Below are positions 20,184 to 30,787 of a stretch of DNA of 64,000 nt, in pieces; the stretch's first letter is position 1; each line of letters begins with the position of its first letter. The notes under the pieces are model-generated. The model had not been told where the DNA came from. It saw only the letters and a list, made by a program, of their open reading frames with translations, and made no database searches. This stretch comes from Chondrus crispus. Taxonomy: Eukaryota > Rhodophyta > Florideophyceae > Gigartinales > Gigartinaceae. The position numbers and the translations under genes are program-made. The stretch covers positions 1-64,000 of the forward strand of contig NW_005179174.1 of assembly GCF_000350225.1 (NCBI RefSeq), read 5' to 3'.

Positions 20184-23023
20184 AGAGGGTAATCTCGCAT
20201 GAGTCGCGAGAGGCACAGGGTCGACGTACTGTGCCCGGGGCTCGGCCCCGTTCCCCGTCTCTCAGGGAAAAATCAGACCCCGATGAGGAGGTTGTTGGAT
20301 TGGTGGATAAGCCCAAAGGGCCAGCCCAAGTCAAGAAAATTTTGAGCCGAGCCCGAGATCATCCGCTTGAAGAAGCTCGAAGACCCTGGTACAGGGTTAA
20401 GCGAAGGGAGTGTCTCGAGAAGATTTTGGTTCTTGCGCGAAAAAACTACAAAGTTTACGCGGACATTGGACCAACAGTCGGATTCATGAGCCGGGTGTTG
20501 TCTGTATTAGACACCGGCGCGGGACCAAACCCTGTGCGAAAATCGGAACTCCCGGCTGGAATGGAATCTCTAATGTCCTACGAACCGACCCAAGACATTG
20601 GCGACGCGAACAACAGGCCACTCCAGACTCTCGGAACCATCAAGATGCCCGTGAGACTTGGACGATTTGTGGCTGCTGCCGAATTTATCGTGTGCGAAAA
20701 GCTCGCGGTACTGCTGATTTTAGGAGCGGACTATTGCGATAGGTTCGTGGAGGCTATCTACCCACGGAAGAGGACAGTTGAGTTGGCGGATTTCTCGGAG
20801 GTTCCGATCGTAAGGCGGTTCTCGGCGAGAAAATCGAAGAAGCATCTGGTCCCCGGAGAGGGCAAAACTGATGCAAAAGGGGAGCGAGTTTCCCCCAGGG
20901 TGAAGGTGGCAAGAGCCACGACCATTGAGCCAGGGACGCAACACGTAGTCGAATGCACCTCGAAGAGGATTGGCTTGGTCGTCGTTCAACCCTACGCACC
21001 CCTATACGACAAGCACGGACTGGTAAGCACCAACGGTGTAGTTCAGGTTGAGCCTGACAAACCTTTTAGATTGCTTGTAGCGAATTTTAGAAATTACCCT
21101 GTCAGGGTTCAAAAAGGCCAAGTGGTGGCGGAACTACTACCGCACCCGAGGGCCGTATTCAAGAGCAATTCCACCATTGGTGAGGTACTTAGAATTCGAG
21201 AAAGGGACGAGGAAAAATTTACTAATTCCGCCCCGCTGCCTACGGGCGAGAGAAGATGCGAACTGTCGGAACAAGATCGCGAGGAGCAGCAAGGAGAACG
21301 GGCGGAAGGGCTCTCCGCGACGGCAACTACGAGGCCGGAGCGGCGGGTTGAGCCTCCCCCGCCGGACGTGGAGGAGCTCGACCTGAGCCACGTGCCGGAC
21401 CGGCTGCGCGAAAGATTCCGTCGGATGTTAAAAAAATATTCCCGCATGTGGGATGGGACCCTTGGTGAGATCAACACCACGGTCTACCGGATTGAACTGG
21501 CCCCAGATACAAGGCCAATTGCGCAAGCCCCGTATCGGGCCGGGCCTAAAACCCGCGAAGTAGAAGATGCAGAAGTACAGAAGATGTTAGAAGCAGGAGT
21601 CATCGAACCGGCGCAGTCAGAATGGGCGTCGCCCGTTTTATTAGTGCCGAAGCCGGACGGATCGATGCGCTTTTGCGTAGACTATCGCCGGTTAAACGCG
21701 GTAACGGTAAAGGACACGTACCCTTTACCGCGCATGGATGAGTGCCTGGACTCGCTTGGTGACACCAAGGTTTTCTCCGCGTTGGACGCGATCTTGGGAT
21801 ATTGGCAGTTGCCTATCCCTGAGCGCGACCGCTACAAGACCGCATTTTCGTGTCACTCAGGACTGTGTCGCTTCTCAAGAATGCCCTTCGGGCTAACTAA
21901 CGCGCCAGCGACGTTTCAGAGAGCAATGGATATCCTGCTCTCTCCGTTCCGTTGGAAGTGCTGTTTGGTGTATCTGGATGACATAATAATTTTTAGCAAG
22001 TCGTGGGAGGAGCACATCGTGCACGTGGATGAAATACTTTCTGTATTGGAGAAGGCAGGTGTGAAGCTCAAGCTTCGCAAGTGCGAATTTTTCGTGGAAA
22101 AGATCAAGTACCTGGGCCATGTCGTTCGGCCAGGTACATTGGAGGTGGATGTCGCGCGAACCGCCGCGTTTGAACAAGTGCGGTACCCTCAAACGCAGAC
22201 CCAACTCAGGAGCTTCTTGGGACTTTGTAATGTCTACCGCAGATTCGTTCCGCATTATGCGAAAATTGCGCATCCTCTATACCAACTACTGAAGAAAGGA
22301 CAACCGGTCCAGTTGGAAGGATTCGACGAACCATGCAAAAAAGCTTTTCATAAGCTCAAAGACGCTATCTTGGCGCCACCGGTGTTGGCGCTGCCGAAGA
22401 AGGACCTACCATACTCGGTAGACGCCGATGCAAGCGACTATCAAATCGGCGCTGCATTATTTCAAACGCATCCGGATGCGCAACGTAAACCCATCGGGTT
22501 CTTTTCAAGAACGTTAGCGGCAGCCGAGAGAAACTATTCTGTATCAGAAAAAGAATGTCTAGCGGTAATTTGGGCCGTACAGACTCTAAGACCATATCTA
22601 TATGGCGAGCACTTCATTGTGCATACCGACCATGCCTCATTGAGGTGGTTGATGAACGGAACCGACCCCAGCGGGAGATTAATCCGATGGAGGCTCCGCC
22701 TCTCGGAATTCGATTTCGAAATCAAGTACAAGAAGGGCAAGGCTAACAGCCAAGCTGATGCCCTGTCAAGATTACGGACCGCTGGAGAAACCGTCGACGA
22801 AATCGACGGCGAAATTCCATGCTTTATGGCCGAACCGGCCGAGGGTACAGTGGGGGACGAGGACATTTTTCACGCGTTAGACGACATCCTCGCTCTTGAG
22901 GGGGGACCGCCCCTGATCGCCTCGATCAATTCCAAGCTGTCACTCCGGAGGAGCTCATTCGCGAGCAAGCCGTCGACCCCTTCTGCAACCGCATCAAGGA
23001 AGAAATGGACGCCGGAAAGGTGA
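20054..23023 (+). CDS. pol: Pol part 1: protease, reverse transcriptase, RNase H (element 1)
   Basis: A long uninterrupted frame, -1 relative to gag. The aspartic protease motif VLDTGAGPN is at about 20503-20529, RT motifs include FCVDYRRLNAVTVKDTYPLP and the catalytic YLDD near 21970, followed by Gypsy RNase H (DADASDYQIGAALFQ, later HTDHASLRWL). The useful protein probably starts by frameshift near 20174 rather than at the ATG. From about 22900 the reading sense moves to another frame that leads into integrase, so the last ~40 codons of this frame are probably not translated in the functional product. Confidence 0.88.
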   Translation: MVRFADGEHAECFNAEAEPTLQRARRGARVVGREKEPAAAGKLERVISHESREAQGRRTVPGARPRSPSLREKSDPDEEVVGLVDKPKGPAQVKKILSRARDHPLEEARRPWYRVKRRECLEKILVLARKNYKVYADIGPTVGFMSRVLSVLDTGAGPNPVRKSELPAGMESLMSYEPTQDIGDANNRPLQTLGTIKMPVRLGRFVAAAEFIVCEKLAVLLILGADYCDRFVEAIYPRKRTVELADFSEVPIVRRFSARKSKKHLVPGEGKTDAKGERVSPRVKVARATTIEPGTQHVVECTSKRIGLVVVQPYAPLYDKHGLVSTNGVVQVEPDKPFRLLVANFRNYPVRVQKGQVVAELLPHPRAVFKSNSTIGEVLRIRERDEEKFTNSAPLPTGERRCELSEQDREEQQGERAEGLSATATTRPERRVEPPPPDVEELDLSHVPDRLRERFRRMLKKYSRMWDGTLGEINTTVYRIELAPDTRPIAQAPYRAGPKTREVEDAEVQKMLEAGVIEPAQSEWASPVLLVPKPDGSMRFCVDYRRLNAVTVKDTYPLPRMDECLDSLGDTKVFSALDAILGYWQLPIPERDRYKTAFSCHSGLCRFSRMPFGLTNAPATFQRAMDILLSPFRWKCCLVYLDDIIIFSKSWEEHIVHVDEILSVLEKAGVKLKLRKCEFFVEKIKYLGHVVRPGTLEVDVARTAAFEQVRYPQTQTQLRSFLGLCNVYRRFVPHYAKIAHPLYQLLKKGQPVQLEGFDEPCKKAFHKLKDAILAPPVLALPKKDLPYSVDADASDYQIGAALFQTHPDAQRKPIGFFSRTLAAAERNYSVSEKECLAVIWAVQTLRPYLYGEHFIVHTDHASLRWLMNGTDPSGRLIRWRLRLSEFDFEIKYKKGKANSQADALSRLRTAGETVDEIDGEIPCFMAEPAEGTVGDEDIFHALDDILALEGGPPLIASINSKLSLRRSSFASKPSTPSATASRKKWTPER
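20174..20180 (+). other. Candidate -1 frameshift site GGAAAAC (gag to pol)
   Basis: GGAAAAC, read G-GAA-AAC, lies directly before the gag stop TAG at 20181. A -1 slip yields AGKLER, which joins the open pol frame. Element 2 has the same site at 34290-34296. Confidence 0.5.
22900..22906 (+). other. Candidate second -1 frameshift site GGGGGGA (RNase H to integrase)
   Basis: The heptamer G-GGG-GGA fits the X-XXY-YYZ slippery rule in the RT frame. The integrase frame becomes open exactly here. Element 2 carries the identical arrangement at 37015-37021. Confidence 0.45.
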
Positions 23024-24612
23024 GAACGTTCAGCATGGAGACCGAGGAACTCGAAGGAACTCTATGCCGTACCGCGGCGGAGTTTGTACAAGTGGTGATA
23101 CCACAATCGTTAAGGGACGGCGTCCTAGGGTTAAGCCATTACGCAATATTGGCAGGACACCCGGGAGGCAGGAAACTTTACAAGACATTGAGAAGATATT
23201 TTTGCTTGCCTACGATGGCCTTAGACTGCTATGCAGTCGCGAAGAATTGCGCCGCATGTGCGCGGGAAAGGGTGAAGTTAAGGAGAAACACGAAGGAAAT
23301 GAAGCTGTTCACGCCCAAAGCTCCGCTGGAGTTTGTCGCCATCGACATCCTCAGCGAGCTAATTACAACTAAACGAGGAAATCGGTATATTCTCGTGATC
23401 AGCGCTCGATACTCGAAACTGGTACGAACCGTACCGTTGAAGAAGATATCAGCTGCACATATCGCACAAGCCTTCGGTGACCATTGAGTATTCGTGTACG
23501 GACCGCCGGCCAAGCTGCTGTCCGACAATGGAACACAGTTCACGGCCCGGTTCTTTCAGAACGTCTGTCGAATTCTCGGCATACGCAATGTGTTCACGAC
23601 TACGTACCACCCGCAAGCCAACGGCCAAGTTGAGAGGTTTAACTGCACACTGACTTCCGCGTTGCGAAAATATGTTGGAGAGCATCCCAAGGACTGGGAC
23701 CTATTTAGCGACGCTGTGACGTTCGCCTACAACACGCAAGTTCATCGAACTACGAACATGGCGCCCTTCGAGCTGGTGTTAGCTCGGGCGCCGAGAAGCA
23801 TTGCGTTACAAGCACAGCCAAGTTCGGAAGGATTTAGCTCGAATAGAGCGTACTACCTGAAATGGCAGTCATGGTTGGAAAGCCTGATGAAAGGCGCTAG
23901 TAAGAGCTTGCGGAAAGAACAAGCGCGCTACAAGCGAAATTTCGACGCAAGGCTCCGCAAGTCGAAGTATGACATCCCTTCAGGATCATACGTATTCCTT
24001 CGGAAAGAGCAAGGCACGGCCACCGAGCCGAAACGTAAGTCGGCACAAGTGGCTACGAGTCCATATCAAGTGAAGGAGGCACCTGAGAATACGGTCGTCA
24101 TTGCCATCGGCGACCAGGAAGAGCGCGTGTCGCGAGATAGAGTCGAATTAGCCCCTAGTCCCATGGACTACACGCCGATAGTCGGGCTACGACAAGCGCT
24201 ACAATTCCTCAATCGAGAAGGCGAACGAGAAGAACCCGCCGCGCAAGCGAAGGATAGGACGGATGACGGACCTTTGATAAATCAGGAAGCTGTGGGCATC
24301 CCGCCCGATCTACAAGAGATGTGAGGTTCGGAAGAGCAGGATGACGATGAGTCGCTGGCTCTTCGGAAGGGGGACGGACAGTTGGACACGCAGGAAGAAG
24401 GAACCGGGGGTCAGGAGTACGTGATCGACAAAATAGTCGACCACGCCTATCAAGATGGAAAATTAATTCTCAAGGTGGAATGGTATGGCTACGCGATTGA
24501 GGAAGCAACGTGGGAGCCGATTTCTCAGCTACCGCGCAGCGCAGTGGTGACCTATTTCCGGAGGAAGAAACTGCCCCTCCCGCCGCAAGTCGCACGCGCG
24601 AGACCAGGATGA
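22900..24612 (+). pseudogene. int: Pol part 2: integrase and chromodomain (element 1), two stops
   Basis: This frame is -1 relative to RT and opens right after a TGA at 22897-22899; its first residues (VTPEELIREQ) look like genuine linker. It encodes the HHCC zinc domain (HPGGRKLY...CAAC), the DDE core (Asp in FVAIDI, Asp in LLSDNGTQF, Glu in GQVERFN) and a C-terminal chromodomain (EYVIDKIVDH, LKVEWYGYAIEEATWEP) near 24417-24570. TGA at 23485-23487 replaces a likely Trp, and TGA at 24322-24324 separates the integrase tail from the chromodomain, so it is inactive. Confidence 0.87.
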
Positions 24613-26538
24613 GCTCCCTACGGAATGTGATGATGGAAAGCGAAAAGAAGACGCGAGCCGCAACCAGTTTCCTATGTTTTTACATTCTTAACTGTTCTTT
24701 TTCGTTTTTGTTATTTGGTTGTTTTGTTTTTTTATGTTTGTTTTCTCTTCCCGAGACGCACGTAGGTCGGCCATTCCGGAGCGAGCGTGCGTAGTTTCGG
24801 GAGAACACGACAGGCGCCCAAGGGCGACAGGGGATTGCGAACCGCCGATCGTGATTAAGGCTACAAGCTGCATCTCGAGTCGAGGAAGAAGTCTGTTCTA
24901 CAAGGGAGCGGGTGTGACGAGAAGATTGGAGAAGAAGGGGATGCGTCAGATTGACGAGTGTGTTACCTTCGAGATAAGGTAGAAGGTTGGGAGAGGACGC
25001 AGTCGATGGGCGACTGCACGCGGACGAGGCAGATCAGGACGACGTGTAGGATGCGAGAAGTGAGAGAACCGCGACTGAAATTGTGGAGATAGGATGAAAG
25101 CAATCGCTCGCCTGGAGAGTGATCGAATCGAGAATCAGCAACCGGATATCGGCTCTGTGCGGAGTTATGAGGCTCCAAGGTATTCGCGTGGTAGCGAACG
25201 GGGATGCCCCCGTCGAGAAGTTATCAAGTTGGAAAGGATGTTACGGATTGCGCCGTGGTGAGGAGTAAGAACGGTCCTCACACACGCACGCCCAGGCGGG
25301 ATTACGCATGCGGGATGTTGTGGAGTCGCGACAGACGCTGTGAACCACAGCACGAAGCTAGCGAGGAATGAGCATAGCGGAAGTAAGGCGCATCGGCAAT
25401 GGCGAGAAGGAAAGATGAGGTGAGACGGGCAGGTATGCGTGGCTTAACGCTCATGGAGATAGAGCGGCGAGACGCGCTACATCAGGAAGTGACGAAATTA
25501 CTGCAGCTTCAGGTGGAGACAATGCACAAATTACGTATGCTCACGCGTTGCATGCGTGCGCACGCAAAGGGACGTGTGGATCAGGGATCCATGCTCGTCT
25601 GAATCAATTTGAACGGAAATGTTTGGGAGGTTTTTCACGAATAGACAAAGGACAATTGGTGCGCGTTACCGCGCGAGACTACACTGTGTGGAGGGGACAA
25701 ATTGTTTTGTCGTTTCTGTTGACTTCGTCAACAACGGGAATCGGCTCGACGTCGTCATCAAGGCGGTCAACCGCTTGCTTTTCAGTCGTCCGATCTGCTC
25801 CTGCCTCAATCTCTGTTTCGTTCCTGTTCTCCTTTTCTTCTTTTTTTTTAGTTGGTGATGTCAACGACACAATGAAACTGCGCACGTCGACCCGCCAGTC
25901 TACGAGAATTATGGAAGAGAGAAGAGGATATCAATTGAGGAGAGGGGAGAAATGGGTTGGCGGCGTAAGACACGTCAACACGAGCCGCCAACGCTTTAAC
26001 CGTGTGACAGACGCAACCGGAACTTTTTAGCGTCTTACAAACAGACGCCTCGGGCGACCACGGTGATAAGGACGACCCCGACAGAGAGATCGGGTAGCTC
26101 GACGAGCTTGATTACGACAAACCGTCTGTCAGCCGCAAGGACTGACGATGCCATGGCTCACGTTTCTAATTTACGTTCACCCCGAGCGACCAACTGCGAT
26201 GATCCATTCCTCTTCCCCCTCTTTTTTGATACCCTTTCCTATTCCTCTACCTTTCTACTTTATTATTTCCTTCCTGTCGTGAGCTCATTTTCGTTGTGAT
26301 GCCCCACAAAGGCCACACCAATTAGTGTGGCCCTAGCTGTCCAGATTGAATAAAAGCTCGCCGTCCCCCCGGCCGGCGGTGCCGGGCCGGAGGGGGGCAC
26401 GAGACTCTTTCGTCACATGTCATGGGCCCCCGTTAACCACTGAGACCGCCAGTCCAACAACCATTCTAACCACAAGGAAACCAACAGTAAGAACAATCTG
26501 AGGACAACGACGCGCCTATTACCAAGAACTCACCAAAC
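24613..26538. other. 3' region after element 1, no LTR match
   Basis: Noncoding-looking DNA with one short Arg/Leu-rich frame (25399-25602, 67 codons, helical) and pyrimidine-rich tracts. A hairpin GGCCACAC-CAATTA-GTGTGGCC at about 26310-26331 and an AATAAA at about 26350 suggest a transcript end. A GC-rich dyad follows at 26369-26395. No copy of the element 1 LTR is present, so the 3' end has been lost or replaced. Confidence 0.5.
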
Positions 26539-26886
26539 ACACAGCCCCTTGTGGCACAGTCGACATGGGAGGCCCAGTACATAGCAGCAGCCGAAACAGC
26601 CCAAGGTGCTATCTGGCTACGCAATATGCTCAACGAGCTCGGGTTTACACAGGACAAACCAACGACGCAAAACATCAACAACTCCGCGGCAATACGCATC
26701 GCACGCAACACCGCACCAACCAAGCGCCGAAAATGCATAGACATAAAGTACCACATCCTCCAAGACTTGGTCCAACACAATGCAATATCAGTGCAATACG
26801 TACCAAGCAAGCAAATGTATGCGGAAATGATGACGAAACCGCTCAAGACAGTGTCGTATAATCACCCCCAACGACGAGGGGGGTGA
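26539..26886 (+). pseudogene. Ty1/Copia RNase H C-terminal fragment
   Basis: The frame reads the end of a Copia polyprotein: QPLVAQSTWEAQYIAAAETA, later RNTAPTKRRKCIDIKYH and the terminal MTKPL. There is no RT, integrase or gag upstream, and the AUG-like position is internal, so only the last ~110 codons of an element survive. It runs into a G-rich polypurine tract and a TG...CA sequence that is probably its 3' LTR. Confidence 0.85.
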
Positions 26887-27447
26887 GTACTGACAGTTCG
26901 GAAAGACCCCGATCGGCGGGAAGACAGAAGCACGGCCCACCCACGGTACCGAGCACGGGCTCGAGGTAGCGGTGGTAGAGCGGGATCGGGGAGGACACGC
27001 GCACGCGCGAGTGGTTCTACGCCTCGACGCCCCGGAGCGGTACTGGGTGACGATCCAGTACCGACGGGCGGAGCCGGAGCCGGCTCGTGGGCGTGCTGTG
27101 CGCGTCCTCAACCCGCGCGCGGTGCTACTCCTAGGTAAAACGGACGGAAATACCTGAGAGTAAGCGGGCGGACCAAGGTGGAGGATCTTTGACAACTCCG
27201 TGCTTGTCGTCCTCCACTGCTGGCTGTCCGCTCATATTTAATGTACATTGTAGTCTATCATAACTCTACAGTAGTGCCGGTCTACCGACACTGTAACGCT
27301 GTCAGCCGGCGGGGATGACAGTCCACGTGTAGTACGCGTCCCGTACACGTGGAGGACACGTGTGTGCGCGCATGGCTGTAAGGCTCGTTGCCTTACTGTC
27401 CCTGATCCGATCCTAATCTAATTTCCGTTTGTGGTTATACCACATCA
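26884..27447 (+). repeat. Probable Copia 3' LTR
   Basis: Sequence starts TGAGTACTGA right after the polypurine run GAGGGGGG and ends CCACATCA, giving TG...CA ends over 564 bp. On the right it is bordered by CCCCCCCCTCAAG, which on the minus strand is itself a Copia-type polypurine tract, so a second element in reverse orientation is possible. No second LTR copy is seen. Confidence 0.5.
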
Positions 27448-28568
27448 CCCCCCCCTCAAGAGTGAACGTCCGCGTTCACTCCTGAGGCTTTTAGAACCTG
27501 TCCGTCACCTCCTCGCAGCCGAGCGGCAGCCATCCTTACCGCCCCCGTGATCCCCTGTCCGTCCGTGCTGGGTGCCTTCTGCTTTCCATTTTCAGTGAGC
27601 TGCGGTCGTAGCTCTTTCCACAGCACTTCAACTTTTACCGCCCATCGCCCTTGCGTCAGCGTATTTCTCGCCCTGCCTTCCCGGTCCTTTGTTGTCACGA
27701 CTCCTGTTCGCGTCCCTTTTCTCGTCGCCCTCGCGATCACGTCCTTCCCGTCCCACACGTCTACCCCAAGCACCGGGCTCTCGACCGTGTTGCTCTTGCG
27801 CGGTGGCGAGATTCAGGTCCTCGCACCTTCCCTGTGCTTCGTCGCACGCCCTTCGTCAGCGTGTAGGGATGTGCATCTGTAGGGAGCGGACTGGCGTAGT
27901 CGCTTCTCTTATCCTTAGCCCATCCCTGGCCTTCGGAGGCGAGGGCACGGCACGCGACGAGGATCCTTATGTTAGTCAGCCCTCGCCAGAGATGGCGAGG
28001 GCGCGGGGCGCGACGACGCACGACGGGAATCCTTATGTTTGTCAGCCCTCGCCAGCGATGGCGAGGGCGCGGCGCTCCCCGCGGACTTTTTCCGGCGCTC
28101 ATCGCGCTCCGGCTTCTTGCCCGCGCGCTGCCCATCCGCGAGAGGGCAGCAATTGTTGGTCCGCCTCATACGCCACCCGTGCGCGTACGGCGACTCCGTG
28201 TGTCCGACGTGCGGGCCGGTCTGACGGCGTATTGAGTATGATACGGCGCAGGGGCAGGCGGAGTGCATACGTGGTGCTCGTTGGTGCCCGCTGTACACGC
28301 GGGCGCTGATGGACTGTATGCCCTTACTGTATGCCACGATACGTGGCAGCGGTCGGCGCGCCGTATGCGTGCTGGAAGACACGCGGTAGCTTCTGTGCAC
28401 TTGGTACGTGTTGTCCAGGGTGGCGTCTGAGATGACTCAAATAGTCCGTGACCAGTCCGCCACCTCCCTCTTGGTCTCCAAGCCAGCCCCGCCCGTAGCG
28501 TGTGCAGCCATAGCCCACCGCTCAGTGCCTCACTCCACTCTTGAGAGCTTCCGCTGACCATCTCCGGC
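27448..28568. other. GC-rich leader region with dyads and a tandem repeat
   Basis: No recognised gene. An imperfect hairpin (arms CCTCAAGAGTGAACG and CGTTCACTCCTGAGG) lies at about 27455-27487. A 66-bp tandem repeat occupies 27965-28074. Open frames are Arg/Ser/Pro-rich and appear compositional. The stretch may be the leader of the long broken frame that starts at 28569. Confidence 0.45.
27965..28074. repeat. 66-bp tandem repeat, each unit with a 9-bp hairpin
   Basis: Units begin CCTTATGTT at 27965 and 28031. Each contains CCCTCGCCA-(4 nt)-TGGCGAGGG, a perfect 9-bp stem. The second unit is incomplete. Confidence 0.85.
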
Positions 28569-30755
28569 ATGGCAGACTCGACCCCTACCCCGCGGCCGAC
28601 GGTCGTGGTCCCATCTTCGAGTGAGGGTGGCCTCCCGGACGCGTCGTCCTGTCCGCGTGAGGCGACCGTCGACTTGACGAGGGCGGCCCCGCCGCTACCG
28701 CCGGCGTTCCAAAAGTGTCGCTCTCGTTCGACTACCGTGTCTGTAGAGCTGGTGGCCCCCACGGAGGGCCCGCCGCAGCTGGTATTGTCGTTCCGTCCAG
28801 CGACTACCTCCCCTCCGCCGGTCGAAGTCCGGCCTGTCGACCGTCCGGAGGCCACAAACACTACCCCTCCCGCCGCGCTTCCAAGCCATCAGCCTCCTGC
28901 TTCCAATCCCCCTCCTGTGGAAGGAGATGGGGAATTACCCTCCACTACTCAGTGGTTGGGGGAGCCCTCGCCGGATGCTGCGCAGCTCCCTATCCGTGAG
29001 CTGCGCTATCCCTGGCGAATCCGTGGTCGCTCGAATGTGACCGTAGAAGAGTTGACCTCCTGCAGATGGCTCCGCCCCGATCTCGCCCGCATTTTTAAGA
29101 TTTACGAGGCGGGTGGAGCGGAAGAGGCGTCTTCGTCGCTTCACCGTTTGATGGCCGAGGGTTGGGGTTCCGGATAGCAGGTACCCGACGAGTTACCTGG
29201 GGACCGCACGTTTGCGTACAGTATTGCGGAGGTAGCCTACCTTGACTGCATGGGCTCACTCCTCTCTGGCTCAGGACAAGTTTACCCCCGACGGTTTGTG
29301 TTGTCCGAGGTAGCCGGACTATACGTGTCCCCTCGTGCTTACGTATTCACGAAGGCCCGAGTAGCTCTGCAGAAGTCGTCGTGCTCTCTAATGCGCTTAC
29401 ATTCCGTCTCCTTTGCGCATTACGATTGGTCCGCGTGCAGAGGAGAGGGCGAGCTGGATGGTAGAGTTACCCCGTCGGTCGCCTTCGCGTCCGGTTTGTC
29501 GACTGCGGATTTCCCGTCTCTTCCTGTAGTCGTGCGGGAGAGTTTCCCCTCGCTGGGGATTCATCCCCTTCTACCCCCAATTCTGAAGCATTTCGGTCTG
29601 GCTTGTGCCAAATCACAGCACCCCGCCCACTCTCTCCTGACGTACAATTACGAGCGAGAGTGAGCGTGGTCTTTGTGCTGCGCTTTCATGGCCGAAGTGC
29701 CCATGAATAAGCGGGTTTTCTTACAACCAAGTCCCACTATCTCATTTGTGGAGCGCGTCGCAACGGGCATGCCCCGCGTTGCGCTTCGTCTTTCGGAACA
29801 CGAATCTGCTCACGTACCGTGGGCGTTCAATCACGTTATTGGTCTCATGAAACGGGCGGGGGAGGTGAGTTCGCAAAACCACCGCTCGTGGATCGACTAC
29901 ACCACGGGGGTCAGGTGTCCTTTCCTCGCGTATGATGCCCTGTCGGACGCCTTCGTGGCGCGTCCTGTCCCTGTCACCCCAGCGGGAGGCGGTACGGGAA
30001 AGAGGGGAGGCGTCGGTTCGGAGAGCCGGCGCGGTCGGCGGAAACGCTATCGCAACCTGGACGCTGTTGGTCCGGACTCCGTTGGCTCTGCACCACGTCC
30101 TCCCTTCACGGCACCGACACCAGACAGCCCGCGCCTCGAGGGAGGTATCAGCTGTGTACAGAACGTCCATCCCGTCCCTCCCCTCGGCGAGGCGGAGCAG
30201 GGCCCCGACCATACCCGCTCCGTGCGGGCCCTTGTGCTTCCTCCAGGGGAACTGGCATCCATTCCCGAGTTGCGGCGCGCTCTAGGTGCAGCTCTGCAGC
30301 GTTCTTGGACTGTAGGCGGTCTTATTCCTACTCTCGGATCGTGGTTTCTTGCCCGGAGTGACGAGGCGCGAGGGCTTCGTGACGACCTTGGGGCACGGAC
30401 GATGGAACTACAGCGGTTTCAACACGAGCTGTCGTCCATGCGCACGGCGTACGAGCGCGTGTCGCGCGATCGAGAGCGCTACCGGCGCGAGCGCGATATT
30501 TTGCGGGCACCCCTGCCGGTTTCTCTGCCGGTAATTCACGCCACTCCCCGCGCTTCGGCGACTCCCGCTCTCCGTGATCCGTACGCTGACTACGAGGCAG
30601 CTAATTCCCAGCCGCGAGCTTACAACCCTCCTGACACAGCTGAACGTGTCGGCGGCCACGACGTCCTGGCGATGCCCATCGTCGCAGAGGTGGCGGCGGA
30701 GGCCCCCTCTTACCCCGGCTACTGTCCTTCGAGGTATTACGAACCGGGGTCCTGA
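28569..30755 (+). pseudogene. 728-codon unknown ORF broken by two in-frame stops
   Basis: Three open segments (28569-29177, 29178-29663, 29664-30755) lie in one and the same frame, separated only by TAG at 29175-29177 and TGA at 29661-29663. The first segment is Pro/Ser-rich and then ordered (ELRYPWRIRGR...LRPDLARIFKIYEAG); the middle has a globular look (RRFVLSEVAGLYVSPRAYVF); the last has a Gly/Arg-rich basic patch (GKRGGVGSESRRGRRKRY) and a coiled coil rich in Arg/Glu (about 30360-30510). I recognise no family; a gag-like structural protein of another retroelement is a guess based on composition and setting. It ends 32 bp before the LTR of Gypsy element 2. Confidence 0.6.
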
Positions 30756-30787
30756 GTGCCTTCGAACGACGCGAGCCACTGAGCTCG

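Larger units (their letters stand above)
16560..24612 (+). mobile_element. Ty3/Gypsy chromodomain retrotransposon, element 1
   Basis: 5' LTR, primer site, gag, protease-RT-RNase H, integrase and chromodomain occur in the Ty3/Gypsy order. No matching 3' LTR is visible within the following 6 kb, so the right boundary given is that of the last coding segment. Element 2 is a close relative (most of pol is nearly identical). The copy is dead: stops interrupt gag (18090, 19821) and integrase (23485, 24322). Confidence 0.9.

Noticed and set aside
26884-27447. Candidate 3' LTR for Gypsy element 1
   Set aside because: Its ends (TGAGTACTGA, CCACATCA) do not match the Gypsy LTR; it directly follows a Copia RNase H end.
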